Shown one piece after another: positions 44,065-52,973 of a DNA stretch of 64,000 nucleotides. Numbering within the stretch: the stretch's first letter is position 1; every line of letters begins with the position of its first letter. The notes below the pieces were generated by a model. That model saw only the letters and a list, made by a program, of their open reading frames with translations, was not told the DNA's origin and ran no database searches. Both the position numbers and the translations under genes were made by a program. The stretch covers positions 62,001 to 126,000 of the forward strand of contig NZ_MSSV01000011.1 of assembly GCF_002150505.1 (NCBI RefSeq), given 5' to 3'. Source of the DNA: Algoriphagus ratkowskyi. GTDB lineage: Bacteria > Bacteroidota > Bacteroidia > Cytophagales > Cyclobacteriaceae.

Positions 44065-45435
44065 TTGAAAAATACTGCTCTAGTAGCTATAGCAGCAGGA
44101 ATATTACTTTCCTGCGATAACAAAGAAAATGTGAATCAAGCTCCTGAATCTTCTGCGGCGATTACGATTATGTCCCTAGATCCAGGGCATTTTCACGCAG
44201 GTCTAATTCACAAATCCATGTATCCCCAGGTGGATTCTACGGTATATGTTTTTGCTCCTGAAGGGGCAGAACTGAAAGACTACATGACTCGTCTCTCTGG
44301 CTACAATCAGCGTGAAGAAGTTCCCACTGCTTGGAATTTACAAGTAAGTACAGGGGATGATTATTTGGAAAAAATGATCTCATCTAAGCCGGGAAATGTG
44401 ATGATGGTGGCCGGGAAAAATGATCGCAAAATCGATTACATCTCTGCGGCGATTTCCAATGGAATCAATGTATATGCGGATAAGCCTTTAGTGATTAATA
44501 AAAGTGGGTTTCAGAAATTGGTAAAGACCTTCGAAGAAGCCGGCAAAAAGGATCTGCTGCTTTATGACATCATGACGGAGCGATTTGAGATCAGTACGAT
44601 TTTGCAGAAGGAGCTATCATTAGATCCTGCCGTTTTTGGAGAATTGGAAAAAGGAACCCTAGAGAATCCAGCGATTACCAAAGAGTCAATTCATCATTTC
44701 TTTAAATACGTGTCTGGAAATCCTCTGGTAAGACCAGATTGGTTTTTCGATACCGATATAGAAGGCACTGGAATAGTGGATGTGACAACTCACTTGGTGG
44801 ATTTAATTCAGTGGGAAGCATTTCCTAATGTGACATTGGATACTACTGATGTGGAAATGTTGACAGCAAAGCTATGGTCCACAGATATGGATCTAGAGCA
44901 GTTCAAATTGGTGACTGGAAAAGCTGAGTTCTCTGATTTCTTGCAGAAATACGTAACTGACAATAAACTAAGCGTCAACAGTAACGGTGAGATGAATTAT
45001 ACGCTGAAAGGTGTGCATTCAAAAGTGAGCGTGATCTGGAATTATCAAGCACCAGAAGGAGCTGCAGACACGCATTATAGTATGATGCGTGGCACCAAAG
45101 CAAATCTGATCATTCAGCAAGGAGAAGCAGAAGGTTATGTTGCTACTTTATATGTAGAGCTTCTGGATGATCAGGACGAAGCGTTGACTGCCCTGATTAA
45201 AGAGAAGCTTCAGAATCGTTTTCCTGGACTTGATTTGGAGAAAACAGGTCCTGGTAAATATAAGGTTTTGATTCCTACAGAATATCACAATGGTCATGAG
45301 GCACACTTCGCGCAGGTAACAGAGAAGTATTTGGAGTATTTTACCAATAAGAATATGCCATCTTGGGAAGTGCCAAACATGATTGTTAAGTATTTTACAA
45401 CTACCGAAGGATTAAGAAAAGCACAAGAAAAATAG
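44065..45435 (+). CDS. Gfo/Idh-type lipoprotein with oxidoreductase C-terminal domain
   Basis: A 456-aa lipoprotein (lipobox in 'IAAGILLSCDNKEN'). It starts with TTG: no ATG precedes the signal sequence and the TTG lies 12 nt after the preceding stop. 'TIMSLDPGHFHAGLIHKSMY' opens a Rossmann-like part, and 'GINVYADKPLVI' is a variant of the EKP motif with DKP. 'GTGIVDVTTHLVDLIQWEAF' matches the putative oxidoreductase C-terminal (PF16490-type) arrangement. A co-translated partner of the Gfo/Idh gene before it; substrate unknown. Confidence 0.85.
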   Translation: MKNTALVAIAAGILLSCDNKENVNQAPESSAAITIMSLDPGHFHAGLIHKSMYPQVDSTVYVFAPEGAELKDYMTRLSGYNQREEVPTAWNLQVSTGDDYLEKMISSKPGNVMMVAGKNDRKIDYISAAISNGINVYADKPLVINKSGFQKLVKTFEEAGKKDLLLYDIMTERFEISTILQKELSLDPAVFGELEKGTLENPAITKESIHHFFKYVSGNPLVRPDWFFDTDIEGTGIVDVTTHLVDLIQWEAFPNVTLDTTDVEMLTAKLWSTDMDLEQFKLVTGKAEFSDFLQKYVTDNKLSVNSNGEMNYTLKGVHSKVSVIWNYQAPEGAADTHYSMMRGTKANLIIQQGEAEGYVATLYVELLDDQDEALTALIKEKLQNRFPGLDLEKTGPGKYKVLIPTEYHNGHEAHFAQVTEKYLEYFTNKNMPSWEVPNMIVKYFTTTEGLRKAQEK

Positions 45436-45490
45436 TCTATTTCTAAACATCAATACCAATAAATAGGTTGGTTAGTTAAGCACTTATCAT

Positions 45491-46897
45491 ATGGAATTAA
45501 CTGATCAACCTATTACTGTTTCCAAACCAACTATCGCTATCGCTGGAGCGGGAGGATATGTTGGGCGTTGGTTCATTTATCAATTTCGGCATAAGTACAA
45601 TATCATTGCGCTGAGCCGAAAGAAGGTAAAGGATAATCCCTATCCTGAAGTGACTTGGAAGCAGGTTGAATTATATTCCATCTCGAGCACTGTAGAGGTT
45701 TTAAAAGGAGTGGATGTTGCAATTTACTTAGTGCATTCCATGAATGCATCCACCCGTCTGAATCAAGGGAGTTTTGAAGATACAGATTTACTTCTAGCCG
45801 ATAATTTCTGTCGTGCTGCTCATCTGAACAAAGTCAAGCAGATCATTTATTTGGGAGGACTTTTGCCTAAAGAATCCGGGGAGATCCTATCTCGACACTT
45901 GAGAAGTCGCTTGGAAGTGGAGGAAACGTTGGGATCAATGTCTGCTAAACTTACTGCTATTCGAGCATCGATTATAGTTGGGCCAGGAGGATCTTCCTTT
46001 GATATGATCAAGAATCTGGTGAAAAATTTACCGGTTCTTATGTGTCCTCAATGGACAGAATCTTTGACTCAACCTATATCTCTTCGTGATACATTGGATA
46101 TCATTGATACCTGCGTGGCCAATGAGAATGTATATGGGAAAGCTATAGAAATAGGAAATCCTGAGGTAATCTCCTATCGGAAAATGTTGGAAATCACTGC
46201 TGAGGAAATGGGAAAGAAGCGACTGGTTTTTTCCGTTCCGGTTTTCTCTTTAGGTCTTTCCAAACTGTGGGTTGGGCTTTTTGGTGAATCGCCACCGCAG
46301 CTAGTTTCACCTTTGGTTGAAAGTCTCAAACATACGCTGACAGTTTCTGAGGAGCTTAAATTTCGTGAAATGAAGATCGACTATCTGACTTATAAAGAGT
46401 CTGTCAGAGAAGCATTGGATTCGAAAATTACCCTTGAAAATCCAAGCTTTTTTCCGCAAGATAAAATTAAGAATACAGTAAGAAGCATCCAACGGATGGC
46501 TAATCCTCAAGGGAATTCGGCAACTTGGGTAGCTAAACGCTACAACATTTGGCTGCCTACATTCTTCAAGTTTTGGATCAATGGAGAAATGCTGGAAACT
46601 GGAGAAATCGTGTTTTACATGCTCTGGAGCAAGAAGCCCATGCTTCAATTGACGCTGATTCCAGATCGAAGTGAAGATAATAGACAGCTGTTTTACATTT
46701 CTGGAGGTTGGTTAGTAAAGAACTTTGAACACGGATGGTTGGAGTTTCGCGGGGTTTTAAATAACAAATATATTATCACTGCTATACATGAATTTGTACC
46801 GAGACTGCCTTGGCTGATTTATGTGAATACACAAGCTAAAATTCATCTTTGGGTGATGAATAGGTTCAAAAAATATTTAAGAAAGCGACAGAATTAA
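45491..46897 (+). CDS. SDR-type NAD(P)-binding protein with DUF2867-like C-terminal domain
   Basis: A 468-aa cytoplasmic protein. The N-terminal atypical SDR (Rossmann 'IAIAGAGGYVGRWFIYQF', 'VDVAIYLVHSMNAS', 'IIYLGGLLPKESGE') is followed from about residue 340 by a DUF2867-like part ('LPTFFKFWINGEMLETGEIVF' in part, then 'GWLVKNFEHGWLEFRGVL'). Length suits the fused family. It lies 55 nt after the previous gene and 56 nt before the aldo/keto reductase. The substrate is not known. Confidence 0.85.
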   Translation: MELTDQPITVSKPTIAIAGAGGYVGRWFIYQFRHKYNIIALSRKKVKDNPYPEVTWKQVELYSISSTVEVLKGVDVAIYLVHSMNASTRLNQGSFEDTDLLLADNFCRAAHLNKVKQIIYLGGLLPKESGEILSRHLRSRLEVEETLGSMSAKLTAIRASIIVGPGGSSFDMIKNLVKNLPVLMCPQWTESLTQPISLRDTLDIIDTCVANENVYGKAIEIGNPEVISYRKMLEITAEEMGKKRLVFSVPVFSLGLSKLWVGLFGESPPQLVSPLVESLKHTLTVSEELKFREMKIDYLTYKESVREALDSKITLENPSFFPQDKIKNTVRSIQRMANPQGNSATWVAKRYNIWLPTFFKFWINGEMLETGEIVFYMLWSKKPMLQLTLIPDRSEDNRQLFYISGGWLVKNFEHGWLEFRGVLNNKYIITAIHEFVPRLPWLIYVNTQAKIHLWVMNRFKKYLRKRQN

Positions 46898-46953
46898 ATC
46901 CACAGATTGACGGTTGTAGTTATTATCAATCATTAATAAAAATTTTTAGAGAC

Positions 46954-47901
46954 ATGAAAAACTTAAGTTTCAAGAATGGAGATAAACTTCCAATCATAGG
47001 ATTGGGTACATGGAAAAGCAATCCTGGTGAAGTTAGCCAGGCTGTTTATTGGGCTATTGAGGCTGGATATCGCCACATTGATTGTGCAGCAGTCTATCAA
47101 AATGAAAATGAAGTAGGAGAAGGGATCGCAAAAGCAATAGACGAAGGATTGGTGAAGCGGGAAGAGCTTTTCGTCACTTCCAAACTCTGGAATAATTCAC
47201 ATAAAAAAGATCAGGTACTGCCTGCTTTGCAGAAATCACTTTCAGATCTGAAGTTGGATTATGTGGATTTGTATTTGATCCACTGGCCGATTGCTTTCAA
47301 AGCCGAAGTAGGTTTTCCGAAGGAGAGAGAAGATTTTTACACCTATGACGAAGTTCCGATTGGAGAGACTTGGATGGCGATGCAAGCTGTTAAGGAAAAG
47401 GGATTGGCCAAGCATATTGGTGTCTCAAATTTCAATCAGAATAAACTTAATGAGGTATTTAAAGTAGGAGGGCAAAAACCAGAAATGAATCAGGTAGAAA
47501 TGCAACCTTATTTGCCACAGGAGGGTTTGGTGGATTTTTGCTTAGCACATGGCATCTTGATGACAGCTTATTCACCCCTAGGTTCTCCAGATTCTAGAGC
47601 GGAGAAACATGCCAATGACCCGAAATTGCTGGAGGATCCAGTGGTAAAAGAGATTGCAGACAAGCACAAGGTGGGAGTAGGGCAAGTTCTGATTGCGTGG
47701 TCTATGGCCAGAGATATTGCTGTGATCCCGAAGTCAGTGAACAAAGATCGGATTAAAGGCAATCTGGCCTCATCCGAAATCAATCTTGATGATCATGATG
47801 TGATGGAGCTGCGGGATGCTGGAATAAGCCACCGATTTATTGATGGTTCTTTTTTCACTGGGGAAAATAGCCCGTATGAATCATCCGATTTATTTGATTA
47901 G
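46954..47901 (+). CDS. Aldo/keto reductase
   Basis: A 315-aa NADPH-dependent (alpha/beta)8 reductase. Start motif 'LPIIGLGTWKS', catalytic Asp/Tyr in 'HIDCAAVYQNENEVGEGI', catalytic Lys in 'LFVTSKLWNNSHKK', catalytic His in 'YLIHWPIAF', and cofactor motif 'AVIPKSVNKDRIKGNL'. The 'EKGLAKHIGVSNFN' segment is also typical. It ends a plus-strand run and is followed by a strong terminator. Sugar aldehydes are likely substrates from context, but the family is broad. Confidence 0.93.
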   Translation: MKNLSFKNGDKLPIIGLGTWKSNPGEVSQAVYWAIEAGYRHIDCAAVYQNENEVGEGIAKAIDEGLVKREELFVTSKLWNNSHKKDQVLPALQKSLSDLKLDYVDLYLIHWPIAFKAEVGFPKEREDFYTYDEVPIGETWMAMQAVKEKGLAKHIGVSNFNQNKLNEVFKVGGQKPEMNQVEMQPYLPQEGLVDFCLAHGILMTAYSPLGSPDSRAEKHANDPKLLEDPVVKEIADKHKVGVGQVLIAWSMARDIAVIPKSVNKDRIKGNLASSEINLDDHDVMELRDAGISHRFIDGSFFTGENSPYESSDLFD

Positions 47902-47939
47902 AATTAGATATACATCTCCAATGTCATAATCCATATGAC

Positions 47940-47982
47940 ACCCTCGGTCCCGGAAATTATTGGGATCGAGGGTTATTTTTTT
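47940..47982 (+). terminator. Rho-independent terminator after the aldo/keto reductase gene
   Basis: ACCCTCGGTCCC (47940-47951) pairs with GGGATCGAGGGT (47962-47973), one mismatch, followed by TATTTTTTTT. It is 38 nt after the stop. Confidence 0.85.
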
Positions 47983-48291
47983 TAACCACATAGAAAACAG
48001 AGTTCGCATAGAATTGCATATCCAATCATGGAAACAGCATCCTAGATGCGACACGTTTTTTACTTCAGGATTTAATTTGAGGTAAAAGATAACAATAAAT
48101 TTTTCCCGTTTAGCCTGGTTTGATGTCAATCGGGAAGATGACAGTTCGCCAAAACCATGAAATGATTTTTAAGCTAAATTTTAAACTTCATTTCAGTTTA
48201 AAAAAGCTAGCCTATTTTCTATAAATCATAATATTCCCTATTATCGGTCTTTAATTAAATCTTTACCCTATCAGTTTTGCTCAAATTATCC
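47983..48291. other. 309-bp non-coding stretch before the phosphatase gene
   Basis: AT-rich. It begins with ACCACATAGAAAACAGAG, which looks like a common Bacteroidota intergenic repeat motif, but no second copy is seen in this window. A TAnnTTTG-like box (CAGTTTTG, 48272-48279) lies 12 nt before the ATG at 48292. No gene is visible. Confidence 0.45.
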
Positions 48292-49185
48292 ATGAAACGT
48301 CTTTTTATCGTCTGCCTATTTCTAATTTTTGCTTTTCAAAATGAAGGGATCACCCAAGTCAATAAAGCCAAACATGTGATCCTGATTGGTTTTGATGGCT
48401 TAGGTTCCTATGCCATTCCGAAGGCAACTATGCCAAACCTGAACAAGCTGATGGAAAGCGGATCATATTCCATGGAGGCGAGAACAGTGTTGCCTTCTTC
48501 AAGTGCTGTGAACTGGGCATCTATGCTTATGGGCGCTGGTCCTACGGCGCATGGTTTTACCGAATGGGGTAGCAAGACTCCAGAAATTCTATCGCATGAA
48601 GTTACCAAGTATGGCATATTCCCATCTATTTTTTCGCTGATCAGAGATCAAATTCCAATTGCTAAAACTGCTGTAATTTTTACCTGGGAAGGAATCGGGT
48701 ATTTGGTAGAGCAAGAGGCAATTGATTTGGTACATAATAGCGAGTCAGAAGAACTTAATATTGCCAAAGCCATAGAAGTTATTAATAAAGGAGAAACAAC
48801 ATTTATGTTTTTACATCTCAGCGAACCTGATGGTGTGGGACATAACATCGGTCACGATACCCCAGAATATTACAAAGAGTTGGAAACCGTCGATGCTAAA
48901 ATCGGTCAGCTAATAGATGCTATTTCGGCAGCTGGCAAGACGGATGATACCATCATACTTCTTTCATCCGATCATGGGGGCGTGAACAAAGGCCATGGTG
49001 GGAAATCACTGGATGAAATATACATTCCTTGGGTAATTTCTGGGCCAGGTGTGAAAGTAAATCATGAAATCAAAGACCTGATTATGACCTACGATACAGG
49101 TGCTACTATCGCTTGGATTTTGGGACTGGATATGCCAAAAAGCTGGAGAGGTAAACCTGTGGAGGACAGCTTTAACTCCTTTTAA
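48292..49185 (+). CDS. Alkaline-phosphatase-superfamily phosphodiesterase/pyrophosphatase, exported
   Basis: A 297-aa protein; the ATG at 48292 is chosen over an upstream TTG because the signal peptide (MKRLFIVCLFLIFAFQ) starts there. Metal motifs: 'VILIGFDGLGSYAI' (Asp), 'PSSSAVNWASML' (nucleophile Ser in place of Thr), 'HLSEPDGVGHNIGHD' and 'LLSSDHGGVNKGHGG' (His and Asp ligands). The layout fits the type I phosphodiesterase/nucleotide pyrophosphatase group, shorter than the usual 400 aa. It precedes a sulfatase gene by 53 nt and the two are probably co-transcribed. Confidence 0.88.
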   Translation: MKRLFIVCLFLIFAFQNEGITQVNKAKHVILIGFDGLGSYAIPKATMPNLNKLMESGSYSMEARTVLPSSSAVNWASMLMGAGPTAHGFTEWGSKTPEILSHEVTKYGIFPSIFSLIRDQIPIAKTAVIFTWEGIGYLVEQEAIDLVHNSESEELNIAKAIEVINKGETTFMFLHLSEPDGVGHNIGHDTPEYYKELETVDAKIGQLIDAISAAGKTDDTIILLSSDHGGVNKGHGGKSLDEIYIPWVISGPGVKVNHEIKDLIMTYDTGATIAWILGLDMPKSWRGKPVEDSFNSF

Positions 49186-49238
49186 ATTCGGTCTGAAAAC
49201 ACATACAAGTATCTTTAAAAAATTAGCAAAAGCCCGAA

Positions 49239-51128
49239 ATGAAGTTTTTTAACTCAGTAGTATTCGCATTCCTATTTACTTGTTTGAGCACTTTTGCGCA
49301 GCAGCCGAATATCCTCTGGATCACCATAGAAGATACTTCTCCGCAGTTTATAGGTAGTTATGGGAACGAAAATGCCAGCACACCGGTGATGGATAAGTTT
49401 ACCAAGGAGGGCGTGCAGTTCACCAATGCATTTTCCACCGGGACAGTTTGTTCACCAAGCAGAACGGCCATTATCACGGGAGTGAAAACCTATGAATTGG
49501 GAACTGGGAATCATAGAAGTAACTACGCAATTCCATCGGATATCAAAGGGTTTCCTTATTATTTGCAACAGGCAGGGTACTACACAACGAATAATAGCAA
49601 GACGGATTACAATGTCGCCAACGAGAAAGCATTCATTGCTGAAGCATGGAATGAAAGTTCTGGCAAAGCTGGATGGTGGGATAGAGAGGATGAGCAACCG
49701 TTTTTCGCAGTTTTCAATTACAATGAATCTCACCAGTCTCGAACAATGACCAACCCCTATGATTGGTACTTGGAGGAGGTGTTGAATCAGTTGCCGGAAG
49801 AAGATCGAATAGGAGAAAGCGAGTTTGAAATGCCACCATTCTACCGGGATAGTCCGGAGATGAGAAAGCAGATGGCGAGAGTTTACAATAGTATTAAGCT
49901 TACGGATAATAGAATTGGAGAACTCATTGGCAGACTTGAAGCTGATGGCTTGTTGGATGAAACCATCATTTTCATCTTTGCCGATCACGGAGAAGGAATG
50001 CCAAGAGGGAAAACCAATGGGATCAACTTCGGCTATCGTGTGCCTTTTACGATTTGGTTTCCACCAAAATATGCTCATCTGTCCCCTTGGAAAATCGGTA
50101 CAAGCACAGATGAACTCCTGAGCTTCGAAGATCTTGCACCTACCTTGATTAGTTTAGTCGGTGAAAAAGTACCTGGATATCTAAAAGGCAGAGTCCTACT
50201 TGGAGATACTCGGGATGATGAAGTAGACAAGCTATTTATTTCATCCGATCGCTCTGATAATGGGATAGATATGGTGCGTACAGTGACTGATGGAAGGTAT
50301 GTTTATTCGAGAAATTATCTGCCATTTATGCCTGAGGCCCGATACATCAGATACATGGAGATAGGGGAGATCAAGCAGCTTATGAGGAGAGATTATGAAA
50401 ATGATGTTTTGAATCCTTTGCAAAAAAGCCTCTTTGAGCCACGTTCCCCTGAGGTGCTTTATGACATAGAAAATGACATTTGGGAAACAAATAACTTGAT
50501 CGATCAACAGCAACACAAAGCCTTGGTTGAAAAAATGCGAACTGCGCTAGAGTCGCATATTATTGAGAGTAAGGATGTATTATTCCTGCCGGAATATGAA
50601 TTGGAGCGGATATCAAAAGTTTCTACACCTTATGAATTTCGACAGGAAAGTTCTCGATATCCAATTAAGGATATATACAACGTGGCAAAGTTGGCTGGCT
50701 TACAAGGCGAAAAGATAATCCTTCAACAACTGGATTTTTTAAAATCAGAAAATGATATCGAACGCTACTGGGCAGCACTTGGCTTAAGGTCTCAAGAGAA
50801 AGAGTTGCTTTTACCTTTTACAGATAGGATAGCAGCAAGTTTGGATGATACTTATCCTCCAGCTGCGATCACTTTGGCCGCGGTTTTATATGAAATGAAT
50901 CAAAATGGGGATGCTGCTGACTTGCTTAAAAAGCATGTTCTAAGTAGCGATAAGCACTTGGCGCTGATGACCATCAATTATTTGATTTACTCTGATCATA
51001 AGTCTCCTTTTATCAAAGTCATAGAAAAAGTTTACAGGAGAGAAAATGATGATTACAATACTTCTGCAGCCAGCAAGGATTTTCTAGGGAGCTTGGGTAT
51101 GGTGCCAAATAACTTTGACTATAAGTAA
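49239..51128 (+). CDS. Sulfatase with HEAT-like C-terminal extension, exported
   Basis: A 629-aa protein with signal peptide ending near 'FAQQPN'. The formylglycine motif CxPxR is Cys71-Ser-Pro-Ser-Arg75 in 'GTVCSPSRTAIITG'. Metal-binding segments are 'WITIEDTSPQF' and 'IFADHGEGMPRGKT'. After the sulfatase domain (to about residue 475) the remaining 150 residues form helices ('NVAKLAGLQGEK', 'YWAALGLRSQEKEL', 'ALMTINYLIYSD') like HEAT repeats. Activation needs a formylglycine-generating enzyme not seen in this window. Likely substrate is a sulfated glycan, which fits a marine-type lifestyle. Confidence 0.93.
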   Translation: MKFFNSVVFAFLFTCLSTFAQQPNILWITIEDTSPQFIGSYGNENASTPVMDKFTKEGVQFTNAFSTGTVCSPSRTAIITGVKTYELGTGNHRSNYAIPSDIKGFPYYLQQAGYYTTNNSKTDYNVANEKAFIAEAWNESSGKAGWWDREDEQPFFAVFNYNESHQSRTMTNPYDWYLEEVLNQLPEEDRIGESEFEMPPFYRDSPEMRKQMARVYNSIKLTDNRIGELIGRLEADGLLDETIIFIFADHGEGMPRGKTNGINFGYRVPFTIWFPPKYAHLSPWKIGTSTDELLSFEDLAPTLISLVGEKVPGYLKGRVLLGDTRDDEVDKLFISSDRSDNGIDMVRTVTDGRYVYSRNYLPFMPEARYIRYMEIGEIKQLMRRDYENDVLNPLQKSLFEPRSPEVLYDIENDIWETNNLIDQQQHKALVEKMRTALESHIIESKDVLFLPEYELERISKVSTPYEFRQESSRYPIKDIYNVAKLAGLQGEKIILQQLDFLKSENDIERYWAALGLRSQEKELLLPFTDRIAASLDDTYPPAAITLAAVLYEMNQNGDAADLLKKHVLSSDKHLALMTINYLIYSDHKSPFIKVIEKVYRRENDDYNTSAASKDFLGSLGMVPNNFDYK

Positions 51129-51260
51129 TACATCCAATAGGGCTTATTTGTTGACGAGTAAATCGTCTTTAAGCTTTCTGTAAAACTTACCGAAACTATT
51201 AAGGACGCAATCCCATGCGATAGAAATTAGTAGCAAGCGGACTGCCCCGTATTTTTACAG

Positions 51261-51298
51261 AAAAAAATAGGGTAAGAATCAGTTTTGATTCTTACCCT
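51261..51298 (-). terminator. Rho-independent terminator of the DJ-1/PfpI gene
   Basis: Perfect 13-bp arms AGGGTAAGAATCA (51269-51281) and TGATTCTTACCCT (51286-51298) with loop GTTT. An A7 run at 51261-51267 is the T tail on the minus strand. The preceding sulfatase gene ends at 51128, and 51129-51260 shows nothing else. Confidence 0.88.
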
Positions 51299-51306
51299 TA
51301 GAAACT

Positions 51307-51990
51307 CTATTTCTCCAGCCTTTTTAAAAGCATTTCAGCGACAAGTTCTGATGAAGCAGGGTTTTGCCCCGTAATGAGCAATCCGTCTTCTACAGCATAC
51401 GATGCCCAGTCATCTCCTTTGGAGTAAATCCCGCCGGCTGATTTCAACATGTCTTCTACTAGAAATGGCACCACATCTGTTAATTGTACAGCATCTTCTT
51501 CACCGTTGGTAAATCCAGTAACTTTTTTGCCTTTGACCAAAGGGGTTCCATCTACATTTTTTGTGTGCTTGAAAATAGCAGGTGCATGACATACCGCACT
51601 TACCATTTTATTATTTTGGTAAAACGCTTCAATTAGAGCAATTGAGTTTTTGTCTTCTGCCAAATCCCACAATGGACCATGACCTCCTGGATAAAATACC
51701 GCATCATAATCAGCCTGATTAACGGTTGCTAGTTTAATTGTTTTCGACAAAATGTCTTGAGTTTCTTTATCCCCATAATATCTCACCGTGGCTGGTGTTT
51801 GTGAATCCTTAGATTCACTTTTAGGGTCGATAGGAGGTTGACCACCTTTTGGTGAAGCTATGGTAATGTCTACTCCTTTATCTTTGAGCAAATAATATGG
51901 AGCTGCAAATTCTTCAATCCAAAATCCTGTTTTCTCCCCAGTATTTCCCAATTCGTCATGACTCGTTAATACAAATAATACCTTTTTCAT
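51307..51990 (-). CDS. DJ-1/PfpI-family protein (type 1 glutamine amidotransferase-like, Hsp31 group)
   Basis: A 227-aa cytoplasmic protein. Nucleophile elbow 'VSAVCHAPAIF' with the reactive Cys, 'YDAVFYPGGHGPLWDL' with a conserved Glu-like acidic neighbour, and 'ITGQNPASSELVAEMLL' at the end. Length and motifs fit the Hsp31/YhbO-like class, which includes glyoxalase III and deglycase-type activities. Its promoter region and the Crp/Fnr gene (192 nt upstream) are on the same strand, so that regulator may control it. Confidence 0.9.
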   Translation of the reverse strand: MKKVLFVLTSHDELGNTGEKTGFWIEEFAAPYYLLKDKGVDITIASPKGGQPPIDPKSESKDSQTPATVRYYGDKETQDILSKTIKLATVNQADYDAVFYPGGHGPLWDLAEDKNSIALIEAFYQNNKMVSAVCHAPAIFKHTKNVDGTPLVKGKKVTGFTNGEEDAVQLTDVVPFLVEDMLKSAGGIYSKGDDWASYAVEDGLLITGQNPASSELVAEMLLKRLEK

Positions 51991-52181
51991 AGTTGTGTTG
52001 TTTTATGGTTTAGTGATGATATCCTATTCAACTCTTTTGCTGTTGAATGTGTTATTTCTACATGCTGATAGTAAGCCGATTCCATTTATTAGAAAGGATA
52101 ACTTTTTCATTCATGTGAAATTTACAATAGCAAAATTAGGTGTATCGCCTATCAAAAAAATTGATGTAGGGTAATAAAAAA

Positions 52182-52763
52182 CTACTGTGAAATTTCTTTT
52201 CGGATTCTGCTCAGGCTTTCAGTAGTGATGCCTAAATAGGATGCAATATGATAGTTTTTTACACTTTGTTCTATAAAAGGATAGGTGTTGATAAATGAAG
52301 AGTATCTTTCTCTTGCTGTGAAGGAAAGGCTAGAAAGGATTCTTTTTTGGAAAGCGGCAAAAGCCTTTTCCATTTTTTTTCTGAAAAAAGTCTCTAGTTG
52401 AGGGATTTCATCATAAAGGCTCTCCATGCTGGTTCGGGACACTTTGTAGACAGTTGCGTCCTGAATGCATTCAATAGTCATAACGGCTTTCGAGGTAGTA
52501 AAAAATGCGGTGTAATCACTTATCCACCAGTCTTTGATAGCAAACTGTAAGGTGTGCTCTTTACCAGAATGATCTATGAAAAACGTTCTCAGACAACCAT
52601 CACAAACATAATATTGATTGTGCACTATCTCATTAGCGTGTAAAAGAGTATCACCTTTTTTCAGACTGATTCTCTCAAATTTCTCTGCAATCAGGTTACA
52701 GGCTTCTTTTGGAAGAGTAATGTCCCTGAAAATTTCTACTAATAGGGAGGTTTCGATGTTCAT
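52182..52763 (-). CDS. Crp/Fnr-family cyclic-nucleotide-binding-type regulator
   Basis: A 193-aa protein with a cNMP-binding-fold N-terminal domain ('ISLKKGDTLLHANEIVHNQYYVCDG', seen in parts: LKKGDTLLHANEIV, YYVCDGCLRTFF) and a C-terminal helix-turn-helix ('YHIASYLGITTESLSRIRKE'). It lacks the Arg/Ser phosphate-binding motif of CAP, so the ligand may differ or be absent; this is common in small Bacteroidota members. It lies upstream of the DJ-1/PfpI gene on the same strand. Confidence 0.9.
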   Translation of the reverse strand: MNIETSLLVEIFRDITLPKEACNLIAEKFERISLKKGDTLLHANEIVHNQYYVCDGCLRTFFIDHSGKEHTLQFAIKDWWISDYTAFFTTSKAVMTIECIQDATVYKVSRTSMESLYDEIPQLETFFRKKMEKAFAAFQKRILSSLSFTARERYSSFINTYPFIEQSVKNYHIASYLGITTESLSRIRKEISQ

Positions 52764-52935
52764 TTAACTGTAGCGCTTGACTCGAATCTAAAGGAATTAA
52801 ATATCCTTGGATTTCTTCCAAGTTACTGTGTTCAGAACTGAAATCGAAGGAATTTCAAAATATCTAAACTAAGCGTAGAAACGGCGACCCTGACGAGGTT
52901 GAATTTGCTCCGCCTGATTCATAATTCGCCCAATA

Positions 52936-52965
52936 ATAAAAAAAAGGGCGAATGTTTATTCGCCC
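52936..52965 (-). terminator. Rho-independent terminator of the M28 peptidase gene
   Basis: GGGCGAAT (52946-52953) pairs with ATTCGCCC (52958-52965). An A8 run before it is the T tail on the minus strand. Confidence 0.85.
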
Positions 52966-52973
52966 CTACCAAA

